A DNA stretch of 64,000 bases. Source: Gigaspora rosea (taxonomy: Eukaryota > Glomeromycota > Glomeromycetes > Diversisporales > Gigasporaceae). Each line of letters starts with the position of its first letter. Within the stretch, counting starts at the first letter, position 1. Under the pieces are notes generated by a model, which worked only from the letters and a program-made list of their open reading frames with translations, ran no database searches and was not told the origin of the DNA. Below are positions 45,281 to 56,911 of the stretch, piece after piece. A program made the position numbers and the translations under genes. The DNA is taken from NCBI GenBank assembly GCA_003550325.1, contig QKWP01000368.1, positions 25,586 through 89,585 of the forward strand. Reading direction: 5' to 3'.

Positions 45281-46016
45281 ATTATTATAATGATTATGAA
45301 AGATTGCTTTCACAGAAGTGAGACAATAATGACTATCTGAATAATTCGATTTTTCGTCTCATAACACTAATTGAATTTGTACTAATGCAGGTGGTAGTAC
45401 CATTTTGCTACAAAAGTATTTGGATGTTTTGGCCAAAGGTAGGCTAACAGAATTTTTCTACTAATATAAAGATTATATTTTTCTTCAAGTTTATCTTTTA
45501 AATGTTTAATAGTTCTAACTTTTATTATTATTATTTTTTTTTTATCTACTTCACCATATTCAATGCAATTATGAATGTGTTCGAGGAGGTCTGGGATTTG
45601 TGCAAGATTTATAGTCTTTCAGCACCCTCCTATTGTTCAACAATACCTTCTTCTTCAAGTTGTTTTTGTTTTTTAGCCATCATCCAGGCTTGATTTGCTA
45701 TATGTTGTTTAAGTGCTTCAATTTTTTTATTGTTGGTTCTGATAATATCTTTTTGCTCTTGTATTTTAGCAGCAAGATTATTTCTAATACTAGTATTTGA
45801 AGCTATATTGTACAAAGATTCGAATTCAGTAATCTTATTTCTTGCTATTTTAATTTTTTCATATGAAGCTTTTTGAGCAGAAGCATTGGGACGTATTTCA
45901 TAGTCTTTAAAAATGAAAGAAGAAAGCAGAGTAGATACTAAATTACTTGGTTGAGATAATTTACAACTAGAATTCTTACTGAATCCGATTGCTTGCAATG
46001 AAATTGGAGTATTCAA

Positions 46017-47310
46017 AAGAATTCGTATTTTTTCTTGAATAATGTTATTGCCTTTTTTTTTTATCTCATACTATTTTTCATTTCCTTCTTCAACTAATTT
46101 AGGTTTTGATAGTGATGGATTTGTGGTTAAAACTATTTGATTATAAGCAAAGGTGTTTATAAAATATTGTACAAGGTATTTGCATCCAGATAGAACAGCT
46201 TTTTATTGAATTTTGGCATACTTAAAAATGTTTGCATTTTAATAACAAAATTTAGTACTAAAAATTTATATGAAAGGGATAATTTTTTATAATGTTTTAT
46301 TTAAATTTTTTTTTTACTTTTGATTAGTAAAAATCAGCTTTTTTATAATTAATACAATAGGAAATATTTACAGATAAGTCTTTATATTTCATTCGATTAT
46401 ATTTTTACTACAATAATTAATTTTTTTTATTTTGTTTAGATTATTATTTATTCGGTACATTAAGCCAAAAATATAGAACAAAATTCTTTTAAATTCTATT
46501 CTATTTCGAAATATATGCGGTGTTGAGAATTTATTATTTAAATTGATCGTATTAATATAACTTAAACAAGGGATTGTGTCAGAATTAATAAATTTTGCCC
46601 CAGATTATAAAAAATTTTGGTGACCCTCCTGTAAAATTCGTATAAATATGATAAAGTAAATTTTATTTTAAGAGTAAAATCCTGGTCTCAGTTTTTTATT
46701 AAAATTTAATAAACTTAATGACCAAAATACAAGGCTTTTTATTTTTTATATACAATATCCAAGTCAATTTTATACGTTTCTTATACATGCTTGTAATTGA
46801 TTCTATGCAGTTTAAATCCAAAATTGACATGGCCCAATCCTATACCTCTTTGTATTGATTTAAATAAATAAATCGCATTTATACATATATTTTTTCCCAC
46901 AGCTGCATTAAAATTAGCTTGTTTTAATTAGAATTATTTAAACCAATGCCGGGTAAATTTTAATTATAATAGTGCACGGGCACATAATGGTGCAAAAGGT
47001 TATGGGCTAACTTCCCGAAGCCCATTTTTCTGAAATACTATTTTGCCAAGGTCATCATACTAATAATCCATTTTACTAATGGGACATAAATGAATCGCCA
47101 TTTCACTGACAATCAATTAACAAGTTTAATTAAGTTTTCTAAAAATTGCACTAACCTTTACTCTATTCTAAACTTGTCCCTAACAACAATGTCCAGAAAT
47201 AAACTGTCGCTAACTAAGTTGTTGGTAAAGTGATTTTTAGCTAAAACAAACAAAATCAGAAATGGTTCAGAAAAAGAGATATTGGTATTATAGAATCGGA
47301 GCAATAGTAT
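46017..47310. other. AT-rich intergenic sequence
   Basis: Upstream of the broken gene. No further coding domain recognised. Confidence 0.5.
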
Positions 47311-47315
47311 TTCAG

Positions 47316-47398
47316 GAGGGTGGACTTTGGGAAGATGGACTTTGGGAAGGTGGACTTTGGGAAGATGGACTTCGGGAAGGTGGACTTTTGGAAAGTGG
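47316..47398. repeat. 15-bp minisatellite GAAGGTGGACTTTGG
   Basis: Five to six tandem copies alternate GAAGGTGGAC and GAAGATGGAC. Two overlapping minus-strand frames derive their PPSRSPSSQ- or HLPKVHLPK-type repeats from it. Confidence 0.9.
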
Positions 47399-48084
47399 AA
47401 TAGAAAAAAAGCCATGATCAAATGTTGGTAAAGCATACAGGTTTCCAACTAGTATTATATACAGTTTTTTTCTCTTGAAGTTCCTGTTCTTGCTTGGATC
47501 AAAAGTCTTGGTGATAAGTATACTCAGCAACTCTTTGAAAGAAAGAGTTATATAATTCTGATATGAACTTGTTTTAAAACAGATATACAAATCAGGTTCA
47601 TACAGGAGTTCAAATACCATATCAGAATGCTGATATCTTTATAAGTAAATTGATAAAGCTTGCTTTATAGCTTCAATATTTTGACTTGTATTGAATGCCT
47701 ATATAAATCTGATTTGTATCCTAAAAGTCTTTTATTTGCACAAATATCTGGTTCTGTAAGGTAGTGCAATAGATTGTATACAGGTGCTCTCGAAGTAACT
47801 AAACGATATCAAAGTTTTGTATTTAGGAAGAATTTTTATTGTTCATGTTTTTTCATATATAATAATGTCCAACTTCAATAAACTACTAGCAAGACTATCA
47901 AAAAGTTAAAAAAAAAATATTAAAATAAGAGTAAAGATTAGAAAGATTAGAATAAAGCTTTATATAGTAAAAATTTTTTTTTTGTATAAAAAAAATAGTT
48001 TTATGGACAAAATATTAGATTAGTGTTTTTGTTACACAAAATTGATCTACATGTTATACTAGATCCTGAATTTTAATTGGCAAA
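47399..48084. other. Intergenic sequence; possible SINE tail fragment
   Basis: The minus strand at 47470-47640 reads DMVFELLYEPDLYICFKTSS, a short protein-like stretch of no family I recognise. ACTAGCAAGACTATCAAAAA at about 47882-47903 resembles the end of the SINE at 25815-26262 (ACTAGCAAGACTGTCAAAAA) and may be a truncated tail. Confidence 0.4.
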
Positions 48085-48394
48085 TTAACTATCCTTTAAA
48101 CCGTTCAGGTTTAGCAACCAAATTTGGCTGCTAAAATAATTAGTCAAAAGATAAACCTTACGCAAAATTTTTTTATTAAAAGACAAACCAAAATTGGTTA
48201 GAATAAGTCACGGAAACCTGAGCCACGTGATTGTAGACTTGTTACATCATTGCGCATATCATGTGACACAAGCAAGAGGCCGTAACCCCAAATTACTCAG
48301 AAAATATAGTGTTTTTATTAAAAACTATTTTGACGGATCAAAGCTTCTAGATCGCTACAAAAATTCGGATATAAGTAGTACAGACTTTGCATCA

Positions 48395-48790
48395 GAAAAT
48401 TTTATACATAGATATTGATCGATATATAGCACTTAATTGTTTTATATTCATTATAAAATATCATTATATATCAATTAAAATATCGTTATATATCGATTAA
48501 TTGGATAAAAATTGATATATATCTATAATCAATATATATCATTTTTTAAATTAAATCGTTATCTATCAAAAAAAAAAAAAATATTCCACAAAATAAAAAA
48601 AACTTAAAAAAAAAAAAAAAGCCATTTTGAACAATCTTTATCACTTTCCCTTTTCTTCCTCTTCCTTTTCCTCCTCTTCCTTTTACCCCTTTTTTCTTTT
48701 ACTTCTTTCTTCCTTTTTCTTTTTTCTTTCTCTTTTTTTTCTCTTTCTTTTTTCTTTTTAATATTTCGAATTTTCAAAATATTTTAGAAC
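48395..48790. repeat. Inverted diverged relative of the core of the 21921-22829 MITE
   Basis: ATCGATATATAGCACTTAAT, ATATCGTTATATATCGATTA, an A-run, CCATTTTGAAC, a CTTT-rich tract and AATATTTCGAATTTTCAAAA follow in the reverse order and orientation of 22620 to 22090. Confidence 0.7.
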
Positions 48791-48792
48791 GA

Positions 48793-49931
48793 TCTGTAAT
48801 CTGGATTATATCAAAAATGCATTTGACTAATATTTTCGAAATGTTTTGATGATTTTTGATGATTGTATCACAAAATCAGATTAGATCTTTGTTTTTTTGT
48901 TTATAATTTAGATTTTTTATTAATTTTACATTGTTTTTCATTTTTCTTTTGTTTTTTTTGGTTTGGTTTAGTTTTGTTTAGTTTTGTTTTGTTTCATTTA
49001 GTTTCGTTTTGTTTTTTTTTATTTATAGTTTTTTTTATTTTTTAATTTTTTTTATTTTATTTCTACACTTTAACTAGCACTTTGCAAAAAATCTAATGAC
49101 TTTTTAGTACTTAGTACAAGCTAACTCAGCCTTTCGACACTTTGCAATAACACTCAACTAATTTCTCTAGCAATTTCGAAAGTTCAAAAACGCAAGTTTT
49201 TGCAAGTTTTTGCAAGGTTTCGTTTTATTTATTTTTTCGTTTCATATTTTTTGTTTTTGTTTTTTTTATTTTTATTAATTTATTTTATTCCAGCACTTTG
49301 CAAAAAACTTCAACAATTTCTAAATTGCAAAAACACGAACTCAAAATGGAGATTTGGGGCTTTGTTTATTTTTTTATTTAGTTTGCTTACATTTTTGTTT
49401 TTTTGTTTGTTTTCTTTTTTTTTACTTATTTTTTTAACTTTATTTTATTTTATTTATCCTTTACTTCTTTCGAAACTTTGCAAGAAAACAACTTGATTTT
49501 CCAGTACTTTACAAGAACACCAATTCTAACATCTCTGGTACTTTGCAAGAAGTCACGAATATGAACGAATATAACCGAATATAAGCGAATATGAGAGAAA
49601 TATAATAGTTTTTTTTTCGTTTTTGATTTTTTTGTTACTTTTTTCGGGTTTGTATTTTGTTTGTTTTTTTTTACTTATCTATTTTATTTTATTTTATTTT
49701 ATTTATTCTTTACTTCTTTCAGAACTTTGCAAGAAACAACCTAACTTTCTGGCACTTTGCAGGAAATAGCAAATATAAGCGAATATAAGTGAATATAAGC
49801 GAATATGAGTGAATATAAAGAATATAATAGTTTATTTTTTTTGTTTTTATTTTTTTAATTTTTTTTGGTTTCGTTTTTTTTGGATTTATTTTTTTTGTCA
49901 TTTTTTTTATAATAATATATAATATATGTAA
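48793..49931. repeat. 1.1-kb repeat unit 1
   Basis: Starts at ATCAAAAATGCATTTGACTA (after GATCTGTAATCTGG). Contains the words GCACTTTGCAAGAA, CTAACTCAGCCTTTC and GCGAATATAAG, plus very T-rich stretches. Repeated in the same orientation as unit 2. The long F-rich frames inside are compositional. Confidence 0.85.
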
Positions 49932-51326
49932 NATCTGAAACTGGATCATATCAAAAACGCATTTGACTAATATTTTCGAAATGTTTCAATGATTTTTAAT
50001 AATTGTACTACAAGATCAGATTAGATCTTTGTTTTTTTTGTTTATAATTTAGATCTTCTATTAATTCTACATTGTTTTTTGTTTTTCTTTTGTTTTTTTT
50101 TGGTTTCGTTTGTTTCGTTTAGTTTCGTTTCGTTTTGTTTCATTTAGTTTTGGTTTGTTTTTTTTTTTGTTTATATTTTTTTTTATTTTTTAATTTTTTT
50201 TATTTTATTTTTATACCTTACCACTAGCACTTTGCAAGAAATTCAGTGACTTTTTGGTACTTAGCACAAGCTAACTCAGCCTTTCAACACTTTGCAAGAA
50301 CATACAACTACTTTCTCTAGCAATTTCGAAAGTTCAAGAATGCAAGTTTTCCCAAGTTTTTGCAAGTTTTTGCAAGGTTTCATTTTATTTATTTTTTTGC
50401 TTCATGTTTTTTTTGTTTTTGTTTTTTTTATTTTTATTAATTTATTTTATTCTGGTACTTTGCGAAAACCTTTGACGATTTCTAAATTGCAAAAACACGA
50501 ACTCGAAATGTAGATTTGGGGCTTTGTTTATTTTTTTATTTAGTTTGCTTACATTTTTGTTTTTTGTTTGTTTTCTTTAATTTTACTTATTTTTTAACTT
50601 TATTTTATTTTATTTATCCTTTACTTCTTACGAAACCTTGCAAGAAAACTACTTGACTTTCCGGCACTTTACAAGAACACCAATTCTAATATCTTTGGTA
50701 TTTTGCAAGAAGTCACAAATATGAACGAATAAGAACGAATATAATCGAATATAAGCGAAATATAATAGTTTATTTTTTTTTCGTTTTTGTTTTTTTTGTT
50801 ATTTTTTTGGTTTTGTTTTTTGTTTGTTTTTTTTTACTTATTTTTTTATTTTATTTTATTTTATTTATTCCTTACTTCTTTTAGAACTTTGCAAGAAAAC
50901 AACCTAACTTTCTAGCACTTTGCAAGAAGTAGCAAATATAAGCGAATATAAGCAAATATAAGCAAATATAAGCAAATATAAGCAAATATAAAGAATATAT
51001 GGCCACGCAAACTAATAAAATTGGTTCTCATAACCCGGCTAGGTCACTTTTTTTGAAAAGTTAAAAATTTTTGTTATAATAAAATTTTTTTTTGAAAAAA
51101 AAATTTATAAAAATTTTTATATTTAAAAATTTTTTAAATATAACATTTTTTGCCGGCTGGCCGGGTTCTATTTGCTTGTTCTATGTAATGAGAACCAACT
51201 AATTTAATTTGTATAGCCTAATAGTTTATTTTTTTTGGTTTCATTTTTTTAATTTTTTTTGGTTTCATTTTTTTTGGATTTATTTTTTTTTGTCATTTTT
51301 TTTATAATAATATATAATATATGTAA
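49932..51326. repeat. 1.1-kb repeat unit 2 with a nested MITE
   Basis: Same order of words as unit 1, from ATCAAAAACGCATTTGACTA to the TATAATATATGTAATATT end. Extra copies of AGCAAATATA occur at 50940-50990. Interrupted by a 219-bp MITE at 51000. An undetermined base (N) lies at the unit junction, 49932. Confidence 0.85.
51000..51218. mobile_element. 219-bp TA-type MITE in repeat unit 2
   Basis: TGGCCACGCAAACTAATAAA and, inverted, GGCTATACAAATTAAATTAG are each followed by TTGGTTCTCAT. Unit 1 has the empty site GAATATAATAG, while here TA is present on both sides, showing TA target duplication directly. Confidence 0.88.
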
Positions 51327-52060
51327 TATTTAAAATATAATATATAATAATAAAATAAAATTTTATATTAAATTGCAAAAACTTGTAAATATTGTATATT
51401 TAATAAATTAAAATATTATAATAATAATAAATAAAAAAAAATTTATAATTAAATTGTGAAAACTTGTGAAAACTTGCGAACACCTGTAAAATGTTCAAAA
51501 AGTATGATTATGTGAATATAATAATTATTAATTGATATCATATCAGATATATATCGATTATTATCGATATATATCGATTACTATCACTATCGATAGAAAT
51601 CGGCAGGGGTAATGGGTATCAATATATATCTTATAGGTTAGTAATCGATATATATCTATATACGAAATTTGCTGATCTTGACAAAATAACATAGTATAAA
51701 ATATGGGAACTTATCTATAATAATTATTTTTTGTTATCAAAATGATCAGGGCAGTAAAATTAGCTACAATGTAATACATCATAATTAATAAATATAATTT
51801 TAAAAAAATGCGAAAAGTCAAATTAATGAAATGCTTTTTTTATAAAATAAGCATCTAAAAATTATATTTCAATCCTATTTTGATAACAACGACCAACTTG
51901 GATATTGCTAACATTATTAATCTCAACAGATTTTTGATAATTAATTAAGCACCTTATGTTAATCCTTTTCAATTTCAATTCCTATTCCATTATGATAACA
52001 ATCTGCAGAGTTATTTATTGCAGAAATATTTCACATCTCTGCAGATTTTTAATGCCCTTT

Positions 52061-53576
52061 TCATTTTTTATGGAACTCTAAAAAACAATTTTGAGAGTTA
52101 TTACAACAAAGTGGTACGTTACATTTGATACACCAAAGATTACTTTGATGCGGAATCTTATGATCCAAATCTAAGTTTTTCTTACTTGCCAACCACACAT
52201 ACTATTGACACGATTCTCGATTTCGCTACTCGACTAAATAGTTACTAGAGCAAACCGTCGGTTTGAAAGTTCGAAGTGTTTCATTACTTTTGGCCATTTG
52301 GTTGTTGTTTTCATTTCTTCATCTGTTTCCTTTCTTTTTTTTGACCTACCTCTAAGCTGGATTTCCTCCTCATTATTTACATTATTTATGAGATCCCACA
52401 CCAGTTCAAGACAAAGGTTCTTATGCTCCTGAGTGGATTCTAGTATTCGGGTGATACTATATACATTGATGATTGTAGTATCCAACAACCAAAAAAAGAG
52501 TGGCATCCAGTTTCTTTGTACTACTTGTTGTATATAGTAATATGACCATAGTTGGTCCACGACATCTATACCATTCATGTGATGGTTGTAATCGTCAATT
52601 ATCTTGGGAATTCTTAGCTTTTTTTTTGGTTGAGACCCAAATACCGCACGCACTTTTATTGCATTGGTGCTTGTTTCTCTAGATCTCTGTCTTTCACGTT
52701 CTACTTCTTATTGTTCACTAATGAGACCATGGATCGTTAACAACATTGTGATAGGACCATTGTCTTGCCAAAACACGGCCAACACGCTATCTATTACAAT
52801 ACTGGAATGTATGTCCCAGTCAAATCGAAAATTTTTCTTATCCATCTTTAGTTCCTTAGGATACCCAGATGCCGTTGTTCGAACAGTATCACAAGTGCCA
52901 ATGCCGACCTGCTGATAGTTCTGAAAAAGAGGAATATTAGAAAAGTATTTATCCATATAAATATTAAAGGAAAATCGATGATATGGAAGTTGCATAACAA
53001 GATAGTAGACAATGCAACTAGTTTGGTTTAGTCTTTTCACTTTTTCCACATTAATTGGTGAGACACACAATATAGGCAAAAAAGTAAATATATATCCGGA
53101 TTCACAAAGCGACAATATCTTAAAACCTTCCAGGATTGGTTTGTTCTTAATCCAAATAGTAAGGACGCTTTTGTCAGAAAACCTTATTATCATTTTGTTA
53201 ACCGAGACGTCTGTGGCTAGTGTGTAAAGTTGCTTAAAGACGTCTCAGATGTGAGAAAGCAGCAGCTCTAATTTTTCAAAGTAATAATTAACAACTACCA
53301 TAGGTGAAAAGATGTGAGATACCTCTTGATTTGTTCAAAATGTTTCAGTATCATATGTTTAGAAATATAGTAAATAGGGAGCTTCGGGTCTTTATTCCAG
53401 TAATTTTCAAGTAAAGATAGCCAAAAACTCACTGGAGAGCAATCCAAATAATAAAGATCGTATGGTAAATATTGTTGGGATATTAAAACTGGTATGTACT
53501 CTTCATCCTCACTGTCAGAAAATACTTCAATATCTTCAGGTGGGGGTAAATACAAAAACGAACTCGCCTGTGTCAT
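52061..53576 (-). pseudogene. piggyBac-like transposase (DDE_Tnp_1_7), broken
   Basis: Minus-strand parts in order: an acidic N-terminus (PPPEDIEVFSDSEDEEYIPV); KHFEQIKRYLTSFHLW; the first catalytic block, reading DVSVNKMIIRF where the family has (I/V)DE; KNKPILEGFKILSLCESGYI; IYMDKYFSNIPLF with the second catalytic Asp; FWQDNGPITMLLTIH; DDYNHHMNGIDVVDQL with the third; and a C-terminal Cys-rich finger WCIKCNVPLCCNNSQNCFLEF ending near 52061. At least two frame interruptions lie between the main blocks (near 53200-53295 and 52660-52710). The Asp-to-Asn change at the first catalytic position would abolish activity even without them. Confidence 0.85.
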
Positions 53577-53817
53577 GGTTGTAAATTTTTTTTTGATTTT
53601 TTTTTTTTTTTGATTTTTAATTAATAGCGATCAATAGATAATTGCTTTACTACAAACACGTAATTACGATGTCACGTGCTACTAACACGTGATATTAAAT
53701 CACAAGTTGGTCTGCAAAATGACAAACTTTAATTCTAGTTAATCAGGCACAATCGCACAAAATTAAAAAAAAAGATTTTAGCGGCCAAATTTGGCCGCTG
53801 GACGGTTTAAAGGATAG

Positions 53818-54301
53818 GCAATAATCACCTGTGGTGTAAATTAGTAATTTTCTTTAAATAAATATTTTACTTTTAATTACTATATATATATAGTTAATAA
53901 AATAGATACTAAATTTAAATAAAATTTTCAACTGCTATTTAATAAATTTGATAAATTTTTTTTATATTTTAATTTTGCTAATGTGCAAAATTAGATAAAA
54001 AAAATTTTATTAAATTTGATTAGATAGTTATTTAAAAAACTTTATTCAAAGTTTTTTTTTCTAAACTTCTATCTGATCTGATTTAGTGAAAAATGTTTTG
54101 ATGACATATTTAGATCGTCAATTACGTAAACTGCTGGGTTAATTTACGTACACCTAATCTGTTAAACCAAAAGCAGTGTGACACGTGAGATACATTTTAC
54201 GAATTTTATTGGTTCTCCGTACCCATCCCTAGTTGTAACAACGTTGACTATTGTACTGAGAACAAAGGTTGCATAATTTCTATCCGGGACGATGATTTGT
54301 A
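53818..54301. other. AT-rich intergenic sequence
   Basis: No gene seen. Confidence 0.5.
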
Positions 54302-54510
54302 TATGCCACAAAATATAAATTTAATTTATTGGTTCTCGTAGCATGAAACTTTTTAAATAGACCTAGCCAGTCGGCTTTTTTTTTATAACAATTTTAAAAA
54401 TTTTTTAAAAACTCCCGGTTATTAAAACATAAAAATTTTTTATACAGTACATGTTTTCAAAATTTGACCCGGCCGGGTTACGAGAATCAATTAATTAACT
54501 TTGCATGGCC
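54302..54510. mobile_element. TA-type MITE, GGCCATGCAAA family
   Basis: TGCCACAAAATATAAATTTA at the left and, inverted, GGCCATGCAAAGTTAATTAA at the right, then TTGGTTCTCGTA/TTGATTCTCGTA and CCCGGCCGGG inside. Flanked by TA. Confidence 0.75.
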
Positions 54511-54512
54511 TA

Positions 54513-55339
54513 ACATAATTCAGATGGTTTAATTCAAAATTTGATACTTATGATATTGGAATAATCTAGCAACTTGTTTCTCAAATTGCACTCAATTATA
54601 TTTGGTTTACCCGTATCAAGCTGTGCTGTTGAGCGTAGTTTTCCTTATATAGACTATTTCAACCGAGATTGAGAAATCTTATATTAGAACTTTGTTTTTT
54701 TTTTTTATATATTCGTATAATAGTTTTTTTATATAGAACTTTTTATAGAATATCATCGCAAAATTTCACAAAATTCAAAATCGGTTCAAATTGATCCACA
54801 ACCATCACAAAATTTACCTTATCCCGCCACAAAAAATCATCGACCCTGCATAGGGGTGCGTATTCATTTACCTAGACGTAAAGAATTCTCGCTACATTTC
54901 AAACGACTATATACCTTACTTAATCGGTCATTATTATATGATCACATATAGTTTTGATTTACGCAAATCCCCATGTTCACATAGTAATCAGGTGATTGTT
55001 GAAACTGGTTTAATTATTTCCTGGACAATTACAGAATTTAAACTTATGACGTTTTTCGGATTTCCGGTATTAGCCTGATCGACAGATACCTTATTTAGTT
55101 AGACGAACGAAGGCAACAAAATGAATTGCACTAACTGCGCATCAGCCCTGTGTGTGATCAGATACTAAAACTACAATATTTAACTTAGAAACATGTGTAA
55201 CATAATAGTGGAATGATTTTTTTTATATAAATTCAAAAAAAAAACCATCTCACCTTAAAAAAAAACATATCACTTGTAATTTATATATATATACACTCTA
55301 AATAAATAAATATTCAAAATTTGTTTATGCACTTTAAAT
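54513..55339. other. Upstream region of the kinase-like gene
   Basis: A TATATATATATACAC stretch at 55282-55296, about 45 bp before the start codon, could serve as a TATA element. AT-rich context makes this weak. No other gene. Confidence 0.4.
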
Positions 55340-56816
55340 ATGAGTACATCTAGTAAATCAGATTTATCTTTTGATTGTGTGATGAAATGTATAAAATCAT
55401 TTCAACGAATGTTAATGACTCCTCTAAAGAGCAGTCCCAAATCAGAAAATGTCGTTTACTCAACATCCGAAACATCATATCCCGCATGCGATGAATGTTA
55501 TGAATATCAATATAATCAACATAATCCATCATTTTACTGTCAACCTTGTAATACGAAAAGATTTCGTTTGGAATTCGATAAATGGTCTACTGGAAATAAT
55601 AAACTTGATCGATTAATTCAAAAATCGCATATTAAATCAAAAAAAGTTTTTGAATTATTGGAATGGATTCCTTATTCAAGTTTAAAGGATATTACCCGCA
55701 TAGCTCAAGGTGGATTCTCCACTGTTTATTCAGCTGTTTTGGTGAATGGTCCCATGCAACGGTTTGATCTCAGTAAACAGCAATGGTCTCGTGCTGGTGT
55801 TTCTAGAGTTATTTTTAAAGAGTTTTACAATTCGAAAGATTCAAGTTTTCAGTTTCTTGAAGAGGTAATTCTTCTGAATAGTGGTTTATAAAAATAATAA
55901 TCTAATCAATTTAAATTATATATATTATAATTATTAAAATTAGATTCAAGGTTATCTTAGAGTTGGTGGCAACAAACCAGTTACCACAAGAATCTATGGA
56001 ATTTCACAGGAACCGAAATCAAAAAATTATGGAATAGTTATGCAATATGCAGATCTTGGAAGTTTAAGACATATTTTAAATGAAACTTTTCATGAGAAGA
56101 ATTGGAATGAAAGACTTGATATTCTTTCAGAAATTTCTTCTTGCCTTTCTCAACTTCACAATGTAAATATGATTCATAAAAATCTTCATAGTGGCAACAT
56201 TTTATATTATCGACTATCTAGCATTACAATTAGTGATTTGGGATTATGTAAACCTTTGGATGATGAAAATTCGAAAGATATTTATGGTGTAATTCCTTAT
56301 GTTGCACCTGAAGTTTTTTCCGATGCATCCTATTCACTTGCGTCTGATGTTTACAGTTTTGGAATCATCGCTTCAGAGGTGGTTTCTGGTAATCCTCCAT
56401 TTTATAATAAAGCTCATGATCAGGGTTTAGTATTTGACATATTTATGGGACGTCGGCCGCAACTTCCACAAGAAATTCCTCAGCATCTAAAAAAACTATT
56501 ATTTAAATGCTGGGATGTAAATCCTAATGAACGTCCGACTATGCAACAAATACATAAAAAGTTGGATCAGTGGAAGCATGAAATTAGGGATGACCCTTCT
56601 TCAAATATTTATAAAGAATTTAAGTTGGCCAACGAAAAGTGGAAAAGGAATTCTACCACCTTTAAAAAATTGGATTTAACTATTCATGAAGGAGCTGTTT
56701 ACAAAAGTCGAATCTTAAAGTTTAAGAGTCTTCCAAAACCAATAAATGCTAATGGAATTATTGTTAATAAATTATCAATAAATAAGGCGCGATTAAATGG
56801 TATTATTTGTTTTTGA
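55340..56816 (+). CDS. Protein-kinase-like gene of the Rhizophagus expanded family, likely pseudokinase
   Basis: Exon 1 (55340-55864) and exon 2 (55944-56816) join in phase across a 79-bp GT-AG intron, giving 465 aa. The N-terminus has a zinc-ribbon-like C50/C53...C67/C70 pair, followed by LLEWIPYSSLKDI. The kinase domain starts at about residue 118: Gly-rich loop IAQGGFSTVYS (121-131), Lys160 in RVIFKEF, HKNLHSGN (253-260), DLG (273-275), APE (296-298) and DVYSFGI. The catalytic HRD is HKN, so the proton-accepting Asp is Asn255. The metal-binding Asn260 and Asp273 remain. A GT at 56800 and AG at 56872-56873 would allow a third short exon (56874-56911) giving a different 12-residue end. Substrate and role are unknown. 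Family members are tyrosine-kinase-like and often linked to Sel1-repeat signalling, but no Sel1 repeat is seen here. Confidence 0.9.
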
Positions 56817-56911
56817 TGTATTTTTGATGTATGTTAATAAATTTTTAATATAAAGTTACATTTAATTGTATAGATATATCTCCTATTCTTGAAGTTCCAG
56901 AAGGTTCGTAA

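Larger units (their letters stand above)
42504..46016 (-). pseudogene. Broken copy of a repeated fungal gene family, probably DDE-type transposase
   Basis: Minus-strand pieces lie in consistent order. 46016-45630: a coiled-coil-rich N-terminal part (ITEFESLYNIASNTSIRNNL, then KIQEQKDIIRTNNKKIEAL). About 45440-45280: a badly decayed middle. 44770-44440: a core reading LLVGGGPDENPNHLKNIIEY, DLDYLIVHIHAPGQS and PLSSKLARIVLPIDHYG. 43310-43128: EISWQWIKDYHQICCYSLNI. 43100-42985: IHIFEYFDQIKIPLYDQ. 42690-42504: YEFIYSQPYVLIEPYMPS, then QFEEIDFEHSLSDSESLR. I recognise this domain order from multicopy Rhizophagus genes without an assigned function. The GGPDxNP and HAPGxSxxNxVxR motifs resemble the second and third acidic blocks of a DDE nuclease; that is inference. 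Here the usual acidic residue of NxVER is Lys. It is interrupted by stops and by two mobile elements. Confidence 0.62.
48089..53817 (-). mobile_element. piggyBac-like element, enlarged by internal repeats
   Basis: CTATCCTTTAAACCGTTCAG at 48089 (after TTAA at 48085-48088) is mirrored at 53817 by an inverted CTATCCTTTAAACCGTCCAG. Both then run through (G)CCAAATTTGG(C/T)(C/T)GCTAAAA. The right flank reads GCAA instead of TTAA, so the target duplication is degraded. The transposase is at the right, minus strand. About 3.2 kb of AT-rich repeat (48420-51660) separates it from the left tip and looks like a later insertion. Confidence 0.72.

Noticed and set aside
47158-47620. Two overlapping repeat-rich proteins (HLPKVHLPK and PPSRSPSSQ)
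   Set aside because: Both come from the 15-bp minisatellite read in two frames.
48863-50513. Several Phe-rich membrane-like open frames
   Set aside because: Poly-T composition of the duplicated 1.1-kb repeat explains them.
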